Origin: Sphingomonadales bacterium
GTDB taxonomy: Bacteria; Pseudomonadota; Alphaproteobacteria; Sphingomonadales; Sphingomonadaceae
DNA: 63,209 nucleotides
Assembly (NCBI GenBank): GCA_027486415.1
Contig: JAIXPC010000012.1
Span: forward strand, 1 to 63,209
Direction of reading: 5' to 3'
Positions 39,088 to 48,941 of the stretch are shown here, piece after piece. Position numbers and translations under genes: made by a program. Below the pieces are notes generated by a model. That model was not told where the DNA came from and did no database searches. It worked only from the letters and a program-made list of their open reading frames with translations. How positions within the stretch are numbered: the stretch's first letter is position 1; each line of letters opens with the position of its first letter.

Positions 39088-39964
39088 CCTTGGCGGCGAC
39101 CTTGGGCGCGCGGGACGCCCACAGGCAGGCCCAGGCAATGATGGCTGCGCCCAGCAACGTCGTGGCGGACACCGCTTCATCAAACACCAGCCAGCCGAGC
39201 AGCGCCGCCCACGGCAGCGCGCTGTATTCCAGCACCGCCGATACCTGCGCTTCCAGGTGGACATAGCCGCGCGCCATCAGCTGCACGCCGATGTTGCCCG
39301 CCAGCCCTGTCGCCATCATCAGCGCCAGATCGGGAAGGGAGGGCAGGCTGGCCCCCACGGCAAACGGCGACAGCCAGAGCATCGGCACCACTGCCGCCAC
39401 CAGCGTGATGGCGGTGGCGCCATCGGCTGCCGCGCGCGACCGCATGATCACTGCCGACGCGCCATAGAGAATGGCTGCCAGCACTGCCGCTGCCGCCGCC
39501 AGCAATTGCCCGGTTGACAGATCGGGCATGCCGCCCGCCGTCACCAGCACGCCGATGAAGCCGATGGCACCCGCTGCCACATAGCGTGGCTGCACCGGCT
39601 CCTTCAGATAGAGCGCCGCCATGAATGGCACCGCCAGCGGCCCGACGAAGGTGAGGGTGAGCACCAGCGCCAGCGGCAGGCGGGTGATCGACCAGAAGAA
39701 GGCCAGTGCCATCACGGCCAGCAGGCTGCCACGCACCAGGTTGGGCATCAGCCCGCCCGGTGCCAGCCACGGCCGGCCCTGCCATTGCCATACCGCCAGC
39801 GCGATGATGGTGCCGCTGGCATAGCGCCCGAAGGTCGCCAGCGGCGCGCCGTGGCGCAGCGCCAGCCATTTCATCAGGGCATCCAGCACGCACAGCGCAC
39901 CGATGCCGGCCAGCACCAGCAGCAACGACGACACGCGCGCAGGGTGGCCGGCGGACATGGCCAC
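39062..39964 (-). CDS. DMT superfamily (EamA) transporter
   Basis: This 300-residue inner membrane protein has ten hydrophobic segments arranged as two EamA repeats (residues ~10-140 and ~150-285). It belongs to the drug/metabolite transporter superfamily, usually exporters of amino acids or other metabolites. Typical repeat features are LALVLTLTFVGPLAVPFMAALYL (in two parts, near 95-117) and SALPWAALLGWLVFDE (~253). Its C-terminus overlaps the hypothetical gene tail to tail. Substrate is unknown. Confidence 0.88.
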   Translation of the reverse strand: MAMSAGHPARVSSLLLVLAGIGALCVLDALMKWLALRHGAPLATFGRYASGTIIALAVWQWQGRPWLAPGGLMPNLVRGSLLAVMALAFFWSITRLPLALVLTLTFVGPLAVPFMAALYLKEPVQPRYVAAGAIGFIGVLVTAGGMPDLSTGQLLAAAAAVLAAILYGASAVIMRSRAAADGATAITLVAAVVPMLWLSPFAVGASLPSLPDLALMMATGLAGNIGVQLMARGYVHLEAQVSAVLEYSALPWAALLGWLVFDEAVSATTLLGAAIIAWACLWASRAPKVAAKVTGPAPAP

Positions 39965-39991
39965 CCATTACAGTGCCGGGGGGTGGCGCGT

Positions 39992-41257
39992 CTACCGCCC
40001 CAGTTCGCGGATCAGGCGGGTGGCGAGGTACAGCCGGCGCGGGATGGCTGCGATCTCGATATATTCATCCGCACTGCTGTGATAGCCAAAGCCGGGCAGG
40101 CCCAGCGCTTCGAGCACGGGCACACCAGCGCGCGCGGCAAAGGCCGCATCGGTGCCGCCACCGGAACGCGGCACGACAAACAGATCCGGCCCGCCCGCTT
40201 CCTGATAGATTGATCGCGCCCGCTCGATCAGCTTCAACCCGGCAGCATCGGCCGTGAACGCCGGGCGATTGATCTTCACGGTCACATCGATCTTCGCGCC
40301 GGCCACCGCCGGGGTCGCCAGCCGCTGTTTCAGCTTGGCTTCAAAGGCGCGCACGCCTTCGTCGCTGGTCTCGCGCAGGTCGCCGATCAGCGTCACCTCG
40401 TCCGGGATCATGTTGCGCGCGTCACCTTCCTGTTCGACCTGCGTCCAGTTGAACCGCCGCTTGCCCGGTCCCTGGTCAAGGTCCTTGGTCGCCGTGATGA
40501 CGTGCGCAGCTTCGACCAGCGCGTTGATGCCCTGTTCGGGCGCGTTGCCGGCGTGGGCGGCGCGGCCGATGATGCGTGCCGTGACGGTGTTGGTGCCCGA
40601 CGTGCCGGCAACCAGCCCTTCGGCCGGGGTGGACAGGGTCGGCTCGAAGCTCAGCACGGCGGTCTGGCCCCGGGCAAGTTCGGTGATCAGATCGCCCGAT
40701 CCCGGTGAGCCGATTTCCTCGTCGGGGTTGAAGGCAATGGTGAGCTGGCCATAGTCCGCCGGTTTCAGCAGCCGGAGTGTCGACAGGATCACGGCGATGC
40801 CGCTCTTGTCATCAGCGATGCCGGGGCCATAGGCGCGGCCATTTTCGACGCGCCAGGGCGTCTCGGCGAGTTGGCCGCGCGTGTAGACCGTATCCATGTG
40901 CGACAGCAGCAAAAGCCGCCCCCTGCCGGTCCCGGTGAAGCGGCCAACGATGATGTCTGCCCGCGTGCCGGGCTTGCCCTTGACCCGCTCGACGGTGGCG
41001 CCGCGCGCCTTCAGGGCATCGGCGAGCAGATTGCCGATGGCGACCAGGCCTTGCGTGTCGTAACTGCCGCTTTCGACGTTCACCAGTTGCTCCAGCGTGG
41101 CAAGCGTGGCCGGTGCTTCGGCCGCGGCGGCCTTCAGCAGATCGGCATCGGGCCTGGCCACCGCAACCGGCGCCGGCTTCTGCAGGCCGGCGGGCTGGGC
41201 AAGCACCGGCGCGGCGGCCAGCAGCAGTTGCGGGATCAGGATGGCGCGCAGGTTCAT
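39992..41257 (-). CDS. exported M20 family metallopeptidase (carboxypeptidase G2-like)
   Basis: The 421-residue protein has a signal peptide (residues 1-20, ending VLAQ) and a two-zinc M20 catalytic domain: LLLSHMDTVY (His, Asp), YGPGIADDKSGIAVIL (bridging Asp), NPDEEIGSPGSGDLI (catalytic and metal Glu) and the closing GGGTDAAF. A dimerisation domain sits at ~215-330. It probably releases C-terminal glutamate or similar amino acids in the periplasm. It lies in a minus-strand series after mobA with 48 bp between, and is likely separately expressed. Confidence 0.9.
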   Translation of the reverse strand: MNLRAILIPQLLLAAAPVLAQPAGLQKPAPVAVARPDADLLKAAAAEAPATLATLEQLVNVESGSYDTQGLVAIGNLLADALKARGATVERVKGKPGTRADIIVGRFTGTGRGRLLLLSHMDTVYTRGQLAETPWRVENGRAYGPGIADDKSGIAVILSTLRLLKPADYGQLTIAFNPDEEIGSPGSGDLITELARGQTAVLSFEPTLSTPAEGLVAGTSGTNTVTARIIGRAAHAGNAPEQGINALVEAAHVITATKDLDQGPGKRRFNWTQVEQEGDARNMIPDEVTLIGDLRETSDEGVRAFEAKLKQRLATPAVAGAKIDVTVKINRPAFTADAAGLKLIERARSIYQEAGGPDLFVVPRSGGGTDAAFAARAGVPVLEALGLPGFGYHSSADEYIEIAAIPRRLYLATRLIRELGR

Positions 41258-41305
41258 CTCATTCTCCTTGTTGGCCGGCGATGCTAAGCGAATGTGATGC
41301 AGGCG

Positions 41306-41809
41306 TCACGGGTTGAGATCGCCTGGTGTGTTGATGTTTGGCAGCAGCCCGAGATCAACGATACGCGCCGCCGCGCCCGCCACCCACAGGCGTACCTGTC
41401 GGCCGCCGCCGGCAAGAAATGTGTCGATGCTGACGGCCAGTGCGACGGGCCAGATGCCCACAAGCGGTTGCCCCGCCGCATGGGCCGGGCCGTCGCCAAG
41501 CGAGGCCAGCCAGTTATTCGGAAGGGCAGGGCAATCGACCGGCAGGCAGGCGACGTGGCTGAAGCCATGCGCCGCGCCGTGATGCAGCGCGGCATTGAGC
41601 CCGCTCAGAGGCCCGAGACCGGGTGCTGGACGGTCGGCCAGCGCAATGACACCGGGCCAGTCTCGCCCGGCGACGGCAATGGCGTCACAGCCTGAAAGCG
41701 CGGCAATGCCATGGTCGATCAGCGGTCGCCCATCGAGCAGCGCCAGCGCCTTGTCGCTGCCAAAGCGCCGCGAGGCGCCGCCGGCGAGGACGACGCCGAG
41801 CCGCCTCAT
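41306..41809 (-). CDS. mobA: molybdenum cofactor guanylyltransferase MobA
   Basis: MobA attaches GMP to molybdopterin for enzymes such as DMSO reductase-family proteins. The 167-residue protein has the nucleotide motif [15 protein letters not shown] (residues ~8-22), the metal-binding aspartate in LPVDCPAL (~92), and NINTPGDL at the C-terminus. It is short for MobA (usually ~190) but complete. Its ATG overlaps the liuA stop as ATGA, so it is translationally coupled to leucine catabolism, an unusual partner. Confidence 0.9.
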   Translation of the reverse strand: MRRLGVVLAGGASRRFGSDKALALLDGRPLIDHGIAALSGCDAIAVAGRDWPGVIALADRPAPGLGPLSGLNAALHHGAAHGFSHVACLPVDCPALPNNWLASLGDGPAHAAGQPLVGIWPVALAVSIDTFLAGGGRQVRLWVAGAAARIVDLGLLPNINTPGDLNP

Positions 41810-42969
41810 TTCGTCTCTTCGAACAGCTCCCGCCCGATCAGGTAACGGCGGATTTCCGACGTGCCGGCGCCGATTTCATACAACTTGGCATCGCGCAGCA
41901 GGCGCCCCGTGGGATAATCATTGATATAGCCGTTGCCGCCCAGGCACTGGATCGCTTCCAACGCCATCCAGGTCGCCTTTTCAGCCGTGTAGAGGATGCA
42001 GCCCGCGGCATCCTTGCGCGTGGTCTCGCCGCGATCGCAGGCCTGCGCCACGGCATAGGTGTAGGCGCGCGCGGTGGACAGCGCGACATACATGTCGGCC
42101 AGCTTGCCCTGCATCAGCTGGAACTGGCCGATGGGTTGGCCAAACTGCTGGCGTTCGTGAACATAGGGCACCACCACGTCCATGCAGGCCTGCATGATGC
42201 CGATGGGCCCGCCCGACAGCACCACCCGTTCATAATCCAGGCCGGACATCAGCACGCGCGCGCCGTTGCCCACGCCGCCCAGCACATTGGCAGCGGGCAC
42301 GGTGCAATCCTCGAACACCAGCTCGCACGTGTCGGAGCCGCGCATCCCCAGCTTGTCGAGCTTTTGCGCGGTGGAAAACCCCTTCATGCCCTTTTCGATC
42401 AGGAAGGCGGTGACGCCGCGCGGGCCGGCGTCTGGATCGGTCTTGCCATAGACGACCAGCGTATCGGCGTGCGGACCGTTGGTGATCCACATCTTGTTGC
42501 CGTTCAGCACATAATCGCCATTGCCCTGCTGGTCGGCGCGCAGCTTCATGCCGATCACGTCGCTGCCGGCGCCGGGTTCCGACATGGCAAGGCTGCCGAC
42601 ATGATCGCCCGAGATCAGGCCGGGCAGATATTTCGCCTTCTGTTCGGCCGTGCCCCAGCGGGCGATCTGGTTGATGCACAGGTTGGTGTGTGCGCCATAC
42701 GACAGGCCGACACTGGCCGAGGCGCGGCTGATTTCCTCCACCACGACGACATGGGCGAGATAGCCCAGCCCGATGCCGCCATCGGCTTCCGGCACGGTGA
42801 TGCCGTGCAGGCCAAGCTCACCCATCCTGGGCCAAAGATCGCGCGGGAATGTGTTGGTGGCATCGATCTCGGCCGCGCGCGGGGCGATCTCGGCGGCGGC
42901 AAACGCGCGGACCGTATCGCGCAGCATCGCGATCGTTTCACCGTGCGCGAAATTGAGCTGGCTCAGCAT
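41806..42969 (-). CDS. liuA: isovaleryl-CoA dehydrogenase
   Basis: This FAD enzyme oxidises isovaleryl-CoA to 3-methylcrotonyl-CoA in leucine degradation. The 387-residue protein shows [12 protein letters not shown] (~130) and [13 protein letters not shown] (~345). The active-site glutamate is in [14 protein letters not shown] (~245), the position specific to isovaleryl-CoA dehydrogenase, and the alternative position in [12 protein letters not shown] is glycine, so the identification is firm. ATG at 42969 follows GAGGACTCC. liuD ends 35 bp upstream. Confidence 0.95.
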   Translation of the reverse strand: MLSQLNFAHGETIAMLRDTVRAFAAAEIAPRAAEIDATNTFPRDLWPRMGELGLHGITVPEADGGIGLGYLAHVVVVEEISRASASVGLSYGAHTNLCINQIARWGTAEQKAKYLPGLISGDHVGSLAMSEPGAGSDVIGMKLRADQQGNGDYVLNGNKMWITNGPHADTLVVYGKTDPDAGPRGVTAFLIEKGMKGFSTAQKLDKLGMRGSDTCELVFEDCTVPAANVLGGVGNGARVLMSGLDYERVVLSGGPIGIMQACMDVVVPYVHERQQFGQPIGQFQLMQGKLADMYVALSTARAYTYAVAQACDRGETTRKDAAGCILYTAEKATWMALEAIQCLGGNGYINDYPTGRLLRDAKLYEIGAGTSEIRRYLIGRELFEETK

Positions 42970-43004
42970 GGGGGGGAGTCCTCTGTTATCAACGTTCGGC
43001 AGCG

Positions 43005-44963
43005 TCAGCCGATTTCGACCAGCATCATGCCGTCGGCGACCTGATCGCCCACGGCGACATGGACGGCCTGCACCGTGCCGCCGGCCCGTGCCATCAGTCG
43101 ATGTTCCATCTTCATCGCCTCCAGCACCAGCAGGCGATCGCCTTCGGCCACGGTCTGGCCAGCTGTCACGTCGACCGCCAGCACACGGCCAGGCATGGGG
43201 GCGATCATGTGGGCGTGGCCGCCGCCGGCATCCCTGGCGCGGGGCGGGCGGGTGGCGATCGTCCAGCTTTGTCCGGCCAGGCGCACCTCGGCGCTGCCGT
43301 CGCCGGGAACGACCGTCGCCGGGATCAGGCTGCCGGCCAGATCGATGCAGACGCCGTGATCGCCCGTGCGCCATGCCGTCGCCTCGCCGATGCCGGGCAG
43401 GCCGCCAATGCGCCAGCGGTCACCGCCCATGGCGCGCAGGGCGATGCTGTGGCGGGTGTCGCCCCACCCCAGCCGCACATGGGTTTCAGCGGCCAGGTTG
43501 AGGCGGAAATTGAGCCTTCCGAACAGGCCGCCGGCAGCAGCATCGCGCGGCAGGCCCAGACCGAACGTGGCGGCCAGCAAGGCCGGTGCGGGGCAGTCTG
43601 CGGGCGGCGCCAGCACGTTGGCGTGGCGGGCGATGAAGCCGGTATCGACCTCGCCGGCCCGGAACGCGGCACTGTCAGCCAGGCGCGCCAGGAAGGCGCG
43701 ATTGCATTTCAGGCCGGTCACCACGGTGGCATCCAGCGCGCCGACCAGCCGGTCGATGGCCTCCGCGCGGGTGGCGCCGTGGGCAATCACCTTGGCGATC
43801 ATCGGATCATAATCCAGCCCGATGCGGCTGCCCTGTTCGACACCGGTATCGATGCGAACGCCGGGGCCCGTGCCAAACTCCAGCGCACTGATCGTGCCGG
43901 TGGCCGGCAGGAAGCCGCTGTCCGGATCTTCGGCATACAGCCGCGCTTCCATCGCCCAGCCGGTCACCGACAGTTCGTCCTGCGACCTGGGCAGCGCCTC
44001 GCCGCGGGCGACACGGATCTGCCATTCCACCAGGTCCTCGCCGGTGATGCACTCGGTCACCGGGTGTTCGACTTGCAGGCGGGTGTTCATCTCCATGAAG
44101 TAGAAGGCGGGATCGCCAGCCTCGTCCACCGTGTCGAGATCGAGGATGAACTCCACCGTCCCGGCGCCCTGATAGCCGATGGCATGGGCGGCGGTGACAG
44201 CCGCCACCCCCAGCGTGTGGCGCAGCCTGTCGGACAGGCCGGGGGCAGGGGCCTCCTCGATCACCTTCTGGTGGCGGCGTTGCAGCGAACAGTCGCGCTC
44301 GAACAGGTGGACGGCGTTGCCGTGGCTGTCGGCAAACAACTGCACCTCGACGTGGCGCGGGCGCTGGATCAGCTTTTCCAGCATCACCGCCGGGTTGCCG
44401 AACGCGGTTTCGCCCTCGCGCTGGGCAGCCATCAGGGCATCCTGCAATTCGGCCGGCCCGTGGACGGCGCGCATGCCCTTGCCGCCGCCGCCGGCCACCG
44501 CCTTGATCAGCAGCGGATAACCCACGCCCTCGGCCGCCTTCTGCAAGCGCACCAGGCTCTGGTCATTGCCCTGATAACCGGGCGTGATCGGCACGCCGGC
44601 CTTCTTCATGGCGGCCTTGGCCGTGTCTTTCAGGGCCATCACCCGCATGGCGCTTTCGGGCGGGCCGATGAAGATGATCCCGGCCTTTTTCAGCGCCTTG
44701 GCGAAATCGGCATTCTCGCTGAGGAAGCCATAGCCGGGGTGGACGGCATCCGCCCCGGTGCGCTTCGCCGCCGCGATGATCGCATCGATATCCAGATAGG
44801 CGCGGTCGCCGGTCAACGCCACGGCCTGGCCGGCCTCGCGCACGAACGGCGCATCGGCATCCGCGGGCGAATGGACCGCGACGGTGGCGATCCCCATCCG
44901 GTGCGCGGTGCGGATGACGCGGCGGGCGATTTCCCCGCGATTGGCGATCAGGATCTTCTTCAT
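43005..44963 (-). CDS. liuD: methylcrotonyl-CoA carboxylase biotin-containing alpha subunit
   Basis: This 652-residue subunit carboxylates biotin and carries it. It has the biotin carboxylase N-domain ([16 protein letters not shown]), the ATP-grasp loop [13 protein letters not shown] (~165), [15 protein letters not shown] (~290) and a C-terminal biotinyl domain with the biotin lysine in [10 protein letters not shown] (~615). Context between liuC and liuA makes the methylcrotonyl-CoA carboxylase assignment more likely than propionyl- or geranyl-CoA carboxylase. The ATG at 44963 is 11 bp past the NTF2-like stop. Confidence 0.94.
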   Translation of the reverse strand: MKKILIANRGEIARRVIRTAHRMGIATVAVHSPADADAPFVREAGQAVALTGDRAYLDIDAIIAAAKRTGADAVHPGYGFLSENADFAKALKKAGIIFIGPPESAMRVMALKDTAKAAMKKAGVPITPGYQGNDQSLVRLQKAAEGVGYPLLIKAVAGGGGKGMRAVHGPAELQDALMAAQREGETAFGNPAVMLEKLIQRPRHVEVQLFADSHGNAVHLFERDCSLQRRHQKVIEEAPAPGLSDRLRHTLGVAAVTAAHAIGYQGAGTVEFILDLDTVDEAGDPAFYFMEMNTRLQVEHPVTECITGEDLVEWQIRVARGEALPRSQDELSVTGWAMEARLYAEDPDSGFLPATGTISALEFGTGPGVRIDTGVEQGSRIGLDYDPMIAKVIAHGATRAEAIDRLVGALDATVVTGLKCNRAFLARLADSAAFRAGEVDTGFIARHANVLAPPADCPAPALLAATFGLGLPRDAAAGGLFGRLNFRLNLAAETHVRLGWGDTRHSIALRAMGGDRWRIGGLPGIGEATAWRTGDHGVCIDLAGSLIPATVVPGDGSAEVRLAGQSWTIATRPPRARDAGGGHAHMIAPMPGRVLAVDVTAGQTVAEGDRLLVLEAMKMEHRLMARAGGTVQAVHVAVGDQVADGMMLVEIG

Positions 44964-44974
44964 CGTGTCACTCG

Positions 44975-45442
44975 TCACTTGGGCGGGCAGCCCTTGGGGT
45001 CGGCGGTCCACCCGAATGTCGTCAGCACCCATTTGCCGTCCAGCTTGCTCCAGCCGAAACTGTCGATGCCGCAGTGGATACGCTTGCCATCGATATCGAG
45101 CGTGTAGGGCGCCCAGACATGGGCATAATCGCGGGTGATCATCACCTTCGATCGCACGATCCGCTCGTCGAACCTGCGCGGCGGCGCATTGCGGAAATTG
45201 TCGAACAACTGCTGGCGGGTCATCACCCGGAAACGGCTGCCGCCATCGGCCGGGAAATTCAGCACCTGGATGGTCAGCGAGGGATGCGTCATGGCTTCCG
45301 CAGCGTTGGCATCACCACGATTGAGCGCTGCCATGAACGCATCGGTGGCGGCCAGCACCTCGTCCTTCGGCGCGGCGGCGGCAGGCGCGGCGGCCAGCAG
45401 CAGGGCAAGGCCAGACAGAGTCGTGCCAAACAGCGACGTCAT
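44975..45442 (-). CDS. exported NTF2/SnoaL-like protein inside the leucine operon
   Basis: The 155-residue product has a signal peptide (MTSLFGTTLSGLALLLAAAP, then AAAAP) and a cone-shaped NTF2-like domain (AATDAFMAALNRGDANAAEAM to ADPKGCPP). Two cysteines (IHCGID and KGCPP) could bridge. Its ATG at 45442 overlaps the liuC stop as ATGA, and liuD begins 11 bp after its end, so it is firmly inside the operon. A longer start at 45454 is possible. No catalytic role can be read; an exported protein among cytoplasmic leucine-degradation enzymes is odd. Confidence 0.78.
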   Translation of the reverse strand: MTSLFGTTLSGLALLLAAAPAAAAPKDEVLAATDAFMAALNRGDANAAEAMTHPSLTIQVLNFPADGGSRFRVMTRQQLFDNFRNAPPRRFDERIVRSKVMITRDYAHVWAPYTLDIDGKRIHCGIDSFGWSKLDGKWVLTTFGWTADPKGCPPK

Positions 45443-46224
45443 TCGATCACCCATGATGGTTTCCCCTTGTTCAGAAAGGCGCCGATGCCTTCACGCCCCT
45501 CCGCGCTGACCCGGCGCGCGGCAATGCGGCGGGCGGTGTCCTCGCGCAGGTCGTCGGTGATGTCGGCGGCGGCAAAATCCAGTGCCAGCCGCTTGGCGTC
45601 GGCCACCGCGCCGGGAGCTGCCTGGCCGATGTGGGCCAGCCAGTGCGCCACCACGGCTTGCGCGGCGTCGGCATCGATGGCGGTCTCGCTGACCAGGCCC
45701 ATCTGCAGCGCCTGTTCGGAACCAAAAGCCTCGGCGGTGAGGAACCAGCGCCGGGCGGCAGCACCGATCTTCGCCATCACGAAGGGCGAGATGGTGGCCG
45801 GGGTCAGACCCAGCCGCACTTCCGACAGGCGGAACTGGGTGCCTTCGATGGCCACCGCCATGTCGGCACAGGCGACCAGCCCGACCCCGCCGCCGGTCAC
45901 ATGGCCATGGGCGACGACGATCACCGGTTTCGGGCAATCGTTGATGGCGGCCAGCATGTCCGACAGGCGCATGGCGTCGGCCTGGTTCTCCGCCTCGCTG
46001 AAGCTGGCGGCGGCGCGCATCCAGTCGAGATCAGCGCCGGCCGAAAAGCTCTTGCCCGCGCCGGCCAGCACGATGGCGCGCACGTCCGCAGAATGGCCCA
46101 GGCGGGTGAACGCCTCGGTCAATGCCGCGATCAGATCGGCATTGAAGGCATTGTGCCGTTCCGGCCGGTTGAGGGTGAGGCGGGCCGTGCCCCAATCGTC
46201 GAGGGTCTCGTCAAGCATAACCAT
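45439..46224 (-). CDS. liuC: 3-methylglutaconyl-CoA hydratase (crotonase family)
   Basis: LiuC hydrates 3-methylglutaconyl-CoA to HMG-CoA in leucine degradation. The 261-residue crotonase has FSAGADLDWMR (~65), HVTGGGVGLVACADMAVA (~108-125) and the acidic LSEVRLGLTPA (~135). The first hydratase glutamate position is replaced by glycine/valine, as is usual in this subfamily. The ATG overlaps the liuB stop as TGATG. Confidence 0.92.
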   Translation of the reverse strand: MVMLDETLDDWGTARLTLNRPERHNAFNADLIAALTEAFTRLGHSADVRAIVLAGAGKSFSAGADLDWMRAAASFSEAENQADAMRLSDMLAAINDCPKPVIVVAHGHVTGGGVGLVACADMAVAIEGTQFRLSEVRLGLTPATISPFVMAKIGAAARRWFLTAEAFGSEQALQMGLVSETAIDADAAQAVVAHWLAHIGQAAPGAVADAKRLALDFAAADITDDLREDTARRIAARRVSAEGREGIGAFLNKGKPSWVIE

Positions 46225-47804
46225 CACATCCGGAACGTGCCGAAGCGGGTTTCGGGGATGGGCTGCTGCAGCGATGCGGCCAGCGAAAGCGCCACCACGG
46301 CGCGCGTGTCTTCCGGCGCGATGATGCCATCGTCCCACAGCCGCGCGCTGGCGTAATAGGGGTTGCCCTGCTTCTCGTACTGCTCGCGGATCGGCGCCTT
46401 GAACGCCTCCTCGTCGGCGGCGTTGCGGAAGCCGCCGGACTTGACCGTGGCCAGCACGCTCGCCGCTTGCTCGCCGCCCATCACCGAGATGCGGGCATTC
46501 GGCCACATCCACAGGAAGCGCGGGGAATAGGCGCGCCCGCACATGCCATAATTGCCGGCGCCAAAGCTGCCGCCCGTCACCACCGTGATCTTGGGCACGG
46601 CGGCACAGGCCACGGCCGTCACCAGCTTGGCGCCATGCTTGGCGATGCCTTCGTTCTCGAACCGGCGGCCAACCATGAAGCCGCTGATATTCTGCAAGAA
46701 CAACAGCGGGATGCGGCGCTGGCAGGCCAGCTCGATGAAGTGCGCGCCCTTTTGGGCGGATTCGGAAAACAGGATGCCGTTGTTGGCGATGATGCCGACA
46801 GGATAGCCTTCCACGTGCGCGAAACCCGTCACCAGCGTCTCGCCATAGCGCGGCTTGAATTCCTGCAGTTCGGAACCGTCGACCATGCGGGCGATGATCT
46901 CGCGCACGTCCACCGGCACCCGCGTGTCGATGGGAGCAAGCGCGTTCAGCTCGTGGGCATCGAACAGTGGCGGTCGCGACGGGCCGCGCGGCACGGCGGG
47001 CGCGGCCGGCAAGGTGGCCACGATGCGGCGGGCGATCGCGATGGCGTCCTCGTCATTCTCGGCCAGGTGATCGGCCACGCCGGAGATGCGGGTGTGAACA
47101 TCGCCGCCGCCCAGATCTTCGGCGGTCACTTCCTCGCCGGTGGCGGCCTTCACCAGCGGCGGGCCGCCCAGGAAGATCGTGCCCTGGTTCTTCACGATGA
47201 TCGATTCATCGGCCATCGCCGGCACATAGGCACCGCCCGCGGTGCAGCTGCCCATCACGGCGGCGATCTGCGGAATGCCGGCCGCGCTCATGGTGGCCTG
47301 GTTGAAGAAGATGCGGCCGAAGTGATCACGATCGGGGAACACCTCGTCCTGCCGGGGCAGGTTGGCGCCGCCGCTGTCCACCAGATACAGGCACGGCAGG
47401 CCGTTCTGCGCAGCGATTTCCTGGGCGCGCAGATGCTTCTTGACGGTGAGCGGGTAATAGCTGCCGCCCTTCACGGTGGCATCATTGGCGACGATCACGC
47501 ACAGCCGGCCCGACACCTGGCCGACACCGGCAATCAGCCCGGCGGCCGGCACATCCTCGCCATAGACATCATGAGCGGCGAACTGGCCAATTTCGAGGAA
47601 AGCGCTGTGCGGATCGATCAGCGCTTCAACGCGCTGTCGTGGCAGCAGCTTGCCGCGCGCCTCGTGCTTTTCCCGGGCCGCGACGGGGCCACCAAGCGCG
47701 ATGCGTGCCGCCTTTTCGCGCAGGTCGGATATCAGTTCCGCCATCGCGGTGGCGGTGCTGCGGGCAGACGGGGGGAGTGGATTGCCAATGCACGGAGCGG
47801 TCAT
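46224..47804 (-). CDS. liuB: methylcrotonyl-CoA carboxylase carboxyltransferase beta subunit
   Basis: This subunit transfers the carboxyl group from biotin to 3-methylcrotonyl-CoA. The 526-residue protein has [15 protein letters not shown] (~50), the CoA-binding [19 protein letters not shown] (~150-168), [13 protein letters not shown] (~195) and [18 protein letters not shown] (~420). The ATG at 47804 begins MTAPCIGN, matching the family N-terminus; the frame is open further upstream but reads through an inverted repeat. It is first of the liu cluster. Confidence 0.94.
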   Translation of the reverse strand: MTAPCIGNPLPPSARSTATAMAELISDLREKAARIALGGPVAAREKHEARGKLLPRQRVEALIDPHSAFLEIGQFAAHDVYGEDVPAAGLIAGVGQVSGRLCVIVANDATVKGGSYYPLTVKKHLRAQEIAAQNGLPCLYLVDSGGANLPRQDEVFPDRDHFGRIFFNQATMSAAGIPQIAAVMGSCTAGGAYVPAMADESIIVKNQGTIFLGGPPLVKAATGEEVTAEDLGGGDVHTRISGVADHLAENDEDAIAIARRIVATLPAAPAVPRGPSRPPLFDAHELNALAPIDTRVPVDVREIIARMVDGSELQEFKPRYGETLVTGFAHVEGYPVGIIANNGILFSESAQKGAHFIELACQRRIPLLFLQNISGFMVGRRFENEGIAKHGAKLVTAVACAAVPKITVVTGGSFGAGNYGMCGRAYSPRFLWMWPNARISVMGGEQAASVLATVKSGGFRNAADEEAFKAPIREQYEKQGNPYYASARLWDDGIIAPEDTRAVVALSLAASLQQPIPETRFGTFRM

Positions 47805-47824
47805 GATCGCCGGTATGGCCGATG

Positions 47825-47847
47825 TTGGCCATGCGCTCAATGGCCAA
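47825..47847. repeat. 8-bp inverted repeat upstream of liuB
   Basis: TTGGCCAT and ATGGCCAA flank a 7-nt spacer, 21 bp before the liuB ATG. It overlaps a TTGGCC on the minus strand that could be a -35 element. It may be an operator for a leucine-catabolism regulator, which is inference. Confidence 0.45.
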
Positions 47848-47863
47848 TGCTGAGCCGTTCCAT

Positions 47864-48235
47864 TCAGGCGGCGAGTTGCAGAACGCCGGTTTTCTGAAAC
47901 GACCAAAGCTTCTTGTTGAGCACGTAGGTGTCGCGATCCGGGCAGGTGATGGCAAAGCTGAACATGTCGCCGGAATCGGAGCCAAGTTGCAGGAAATGCG
48001 GACCAAAATTGGTGCCGATCACCTGCCAGATGCCGGTCAGATGCTCGCTGTCAAACCGGGGCGGACCGCCGCCTTCCACGCTGCTGGTGTGCGTGTGCCA
48101 ATCAAACTGGCCGTCACGATGCAGGGTGAGGGAATCGATGCGCTGCCAGCGCAGATCCCCGTCGTCAAAGCCATCAATCCGGCTGAGGACGCTGCCCATC
48201 AGCAGCAGCTTGTGATCGTGACTGGCCATCGACAT
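47864..48235 (-). CDS. small protein of unknown function
   Basis: The product is not recognised. It has 123 residues, is soluble, and is predicted mostly beta (alternating strands such as [18 protein letters not shown] and [17 protein letters not shown]), with histidines in WHTHT. It has no signal peptide. The first 62 bp overlap btuD in another frame, and a good promoter places the transcript start at or next to the ATG at 48235. liuB follows 59 bp later, so it may belong to the liu transcript. Confidence 0.7.
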   Translation of the reverse strand: MSMASHDHKLLLMGSVLSRIDGFDDGDLRWQRIDSLTLHRDGQFDWHTHTSSVEGGGPPRFDSEHLTGIWQVIGTNFGPHFLQLGSDSGDMFSFAITCPDRDTYVLNKKLWSFQKTGVLQLAA

Positions 48236-48941
48236 GGCCGATTAATAGAACATTTACGATTCGTTGCCAATCATGGTTATCGCGGCGGACGCCGAAATAT
48301 CGCGCAAGATTGTCCGGGGTGAGGGCCTGTTCCGGCGATCCGTCAGCCACCACCGTGCCATCTGACAGCAGCAACAGGCGATCACAGCGGCGGGCAAGAT
48401 CGAGATCATGCAGGGCAACAACCACCCCCGCGCCGCGGTCCGCCTCGGTTGCCAGCAGATCCATCACGTCGATGCGGTGACCGGGATCGAGATTGGCGAC
48501 CGGTTCATCAAGCAGCAGCCACGCCGGCCTCGCGACGATGGCGCGGGCCAGCAGCACGCGGGCGCGTTCCCCGGTGGACAGGCGGTTGACCGCCCGGTTG
48601 GCCAGCGCGCTCGCATCGCAGGCGGCGAGCGCGGCAGCGACGGCCTGCGGTTCGGGCGGCGCGCCGGGGCCAAGGCCCAGCTGCACCAGGGTCGCCGCCG
48701 TCATTGGCCACACGGCATCGCGACTGGCGGGCAGCCAGGCGAGCGTGCGCGGGCCGGGCGTGAGCGGCGCCCCATCCAGCAGCACGCGGCCCGGCCCGCG
48801 CGACAGGCCGGCAAGCGCCCGCAGCAGCGTTGTCTTGCCTGCGCCGTTGGGGCCGATGACGCCGGTTACATGGCCCGGCTGCAGCGCAAGGTTGGTCGGG
48901 GCCAGCATCGGCGGGCGGGCGAGGGCAATGGCTTCCAGCAT
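48174..48941 (-). CDS. btuD: vitamin B12 ABC transporter ATPase (BtuD-like)
   Basis: This ATPase energises cobalamin import with BtuC and BtuF. The 255-residue protein has Walker A GPNGAGKTTLLRAL (~33), an altered signature LSTGERARVLLARA (~122), Walker B LLLDEPVANLD (~145) and the H-loop in VALHDLDLA (~180). The C-terminal 25 residues are an extension overlapping the next gene. It begins 1 bp inside btuC. The B12 role is inferred from the riboswitch at the operon head. Confidence 0.88.
   Translation of the reverse strand: MLEAIALARPPMLAPTNLALQPGHVTGVIGPNGAGKTTLLRALAGLSRGPGRVLLDGAPLTPGPRTLAWLPASRDAVWPMTAATLVQLGLGPGAPPEPQAVAAALAACDASALANRAVNRLSTGERARVLLARAIVARPAWLLLDEPVANLDPGHRIDVMDLLATEADRGAGVVVALHDLDLARRCDRLLLLSDGTVVADGSPEQALTPDNLARYFGVRRDNHDWQRIVNVLLIGHVDGQSRSQAAADGQRPQPD
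48242..48270 (-). promoter_or_regulatory. promoter inside the btuD 3' end, start near the downstream ATG
   Basis: On the minus strand TTGGCA (48270-48265), a 17-bp spacer and TATTAA (48247-48242) form one of the best promoter matches in the window. The expected start, seven bases beyond, is 48235, the A of the ATG of the unknown protein. Confidence 0.6.

Noticed and set aside
43059-45107. 682-codon plus-strand frame opposite liuD
   Set aside because: Antisense to a clear biotin carboxylase; no recognisable domain.
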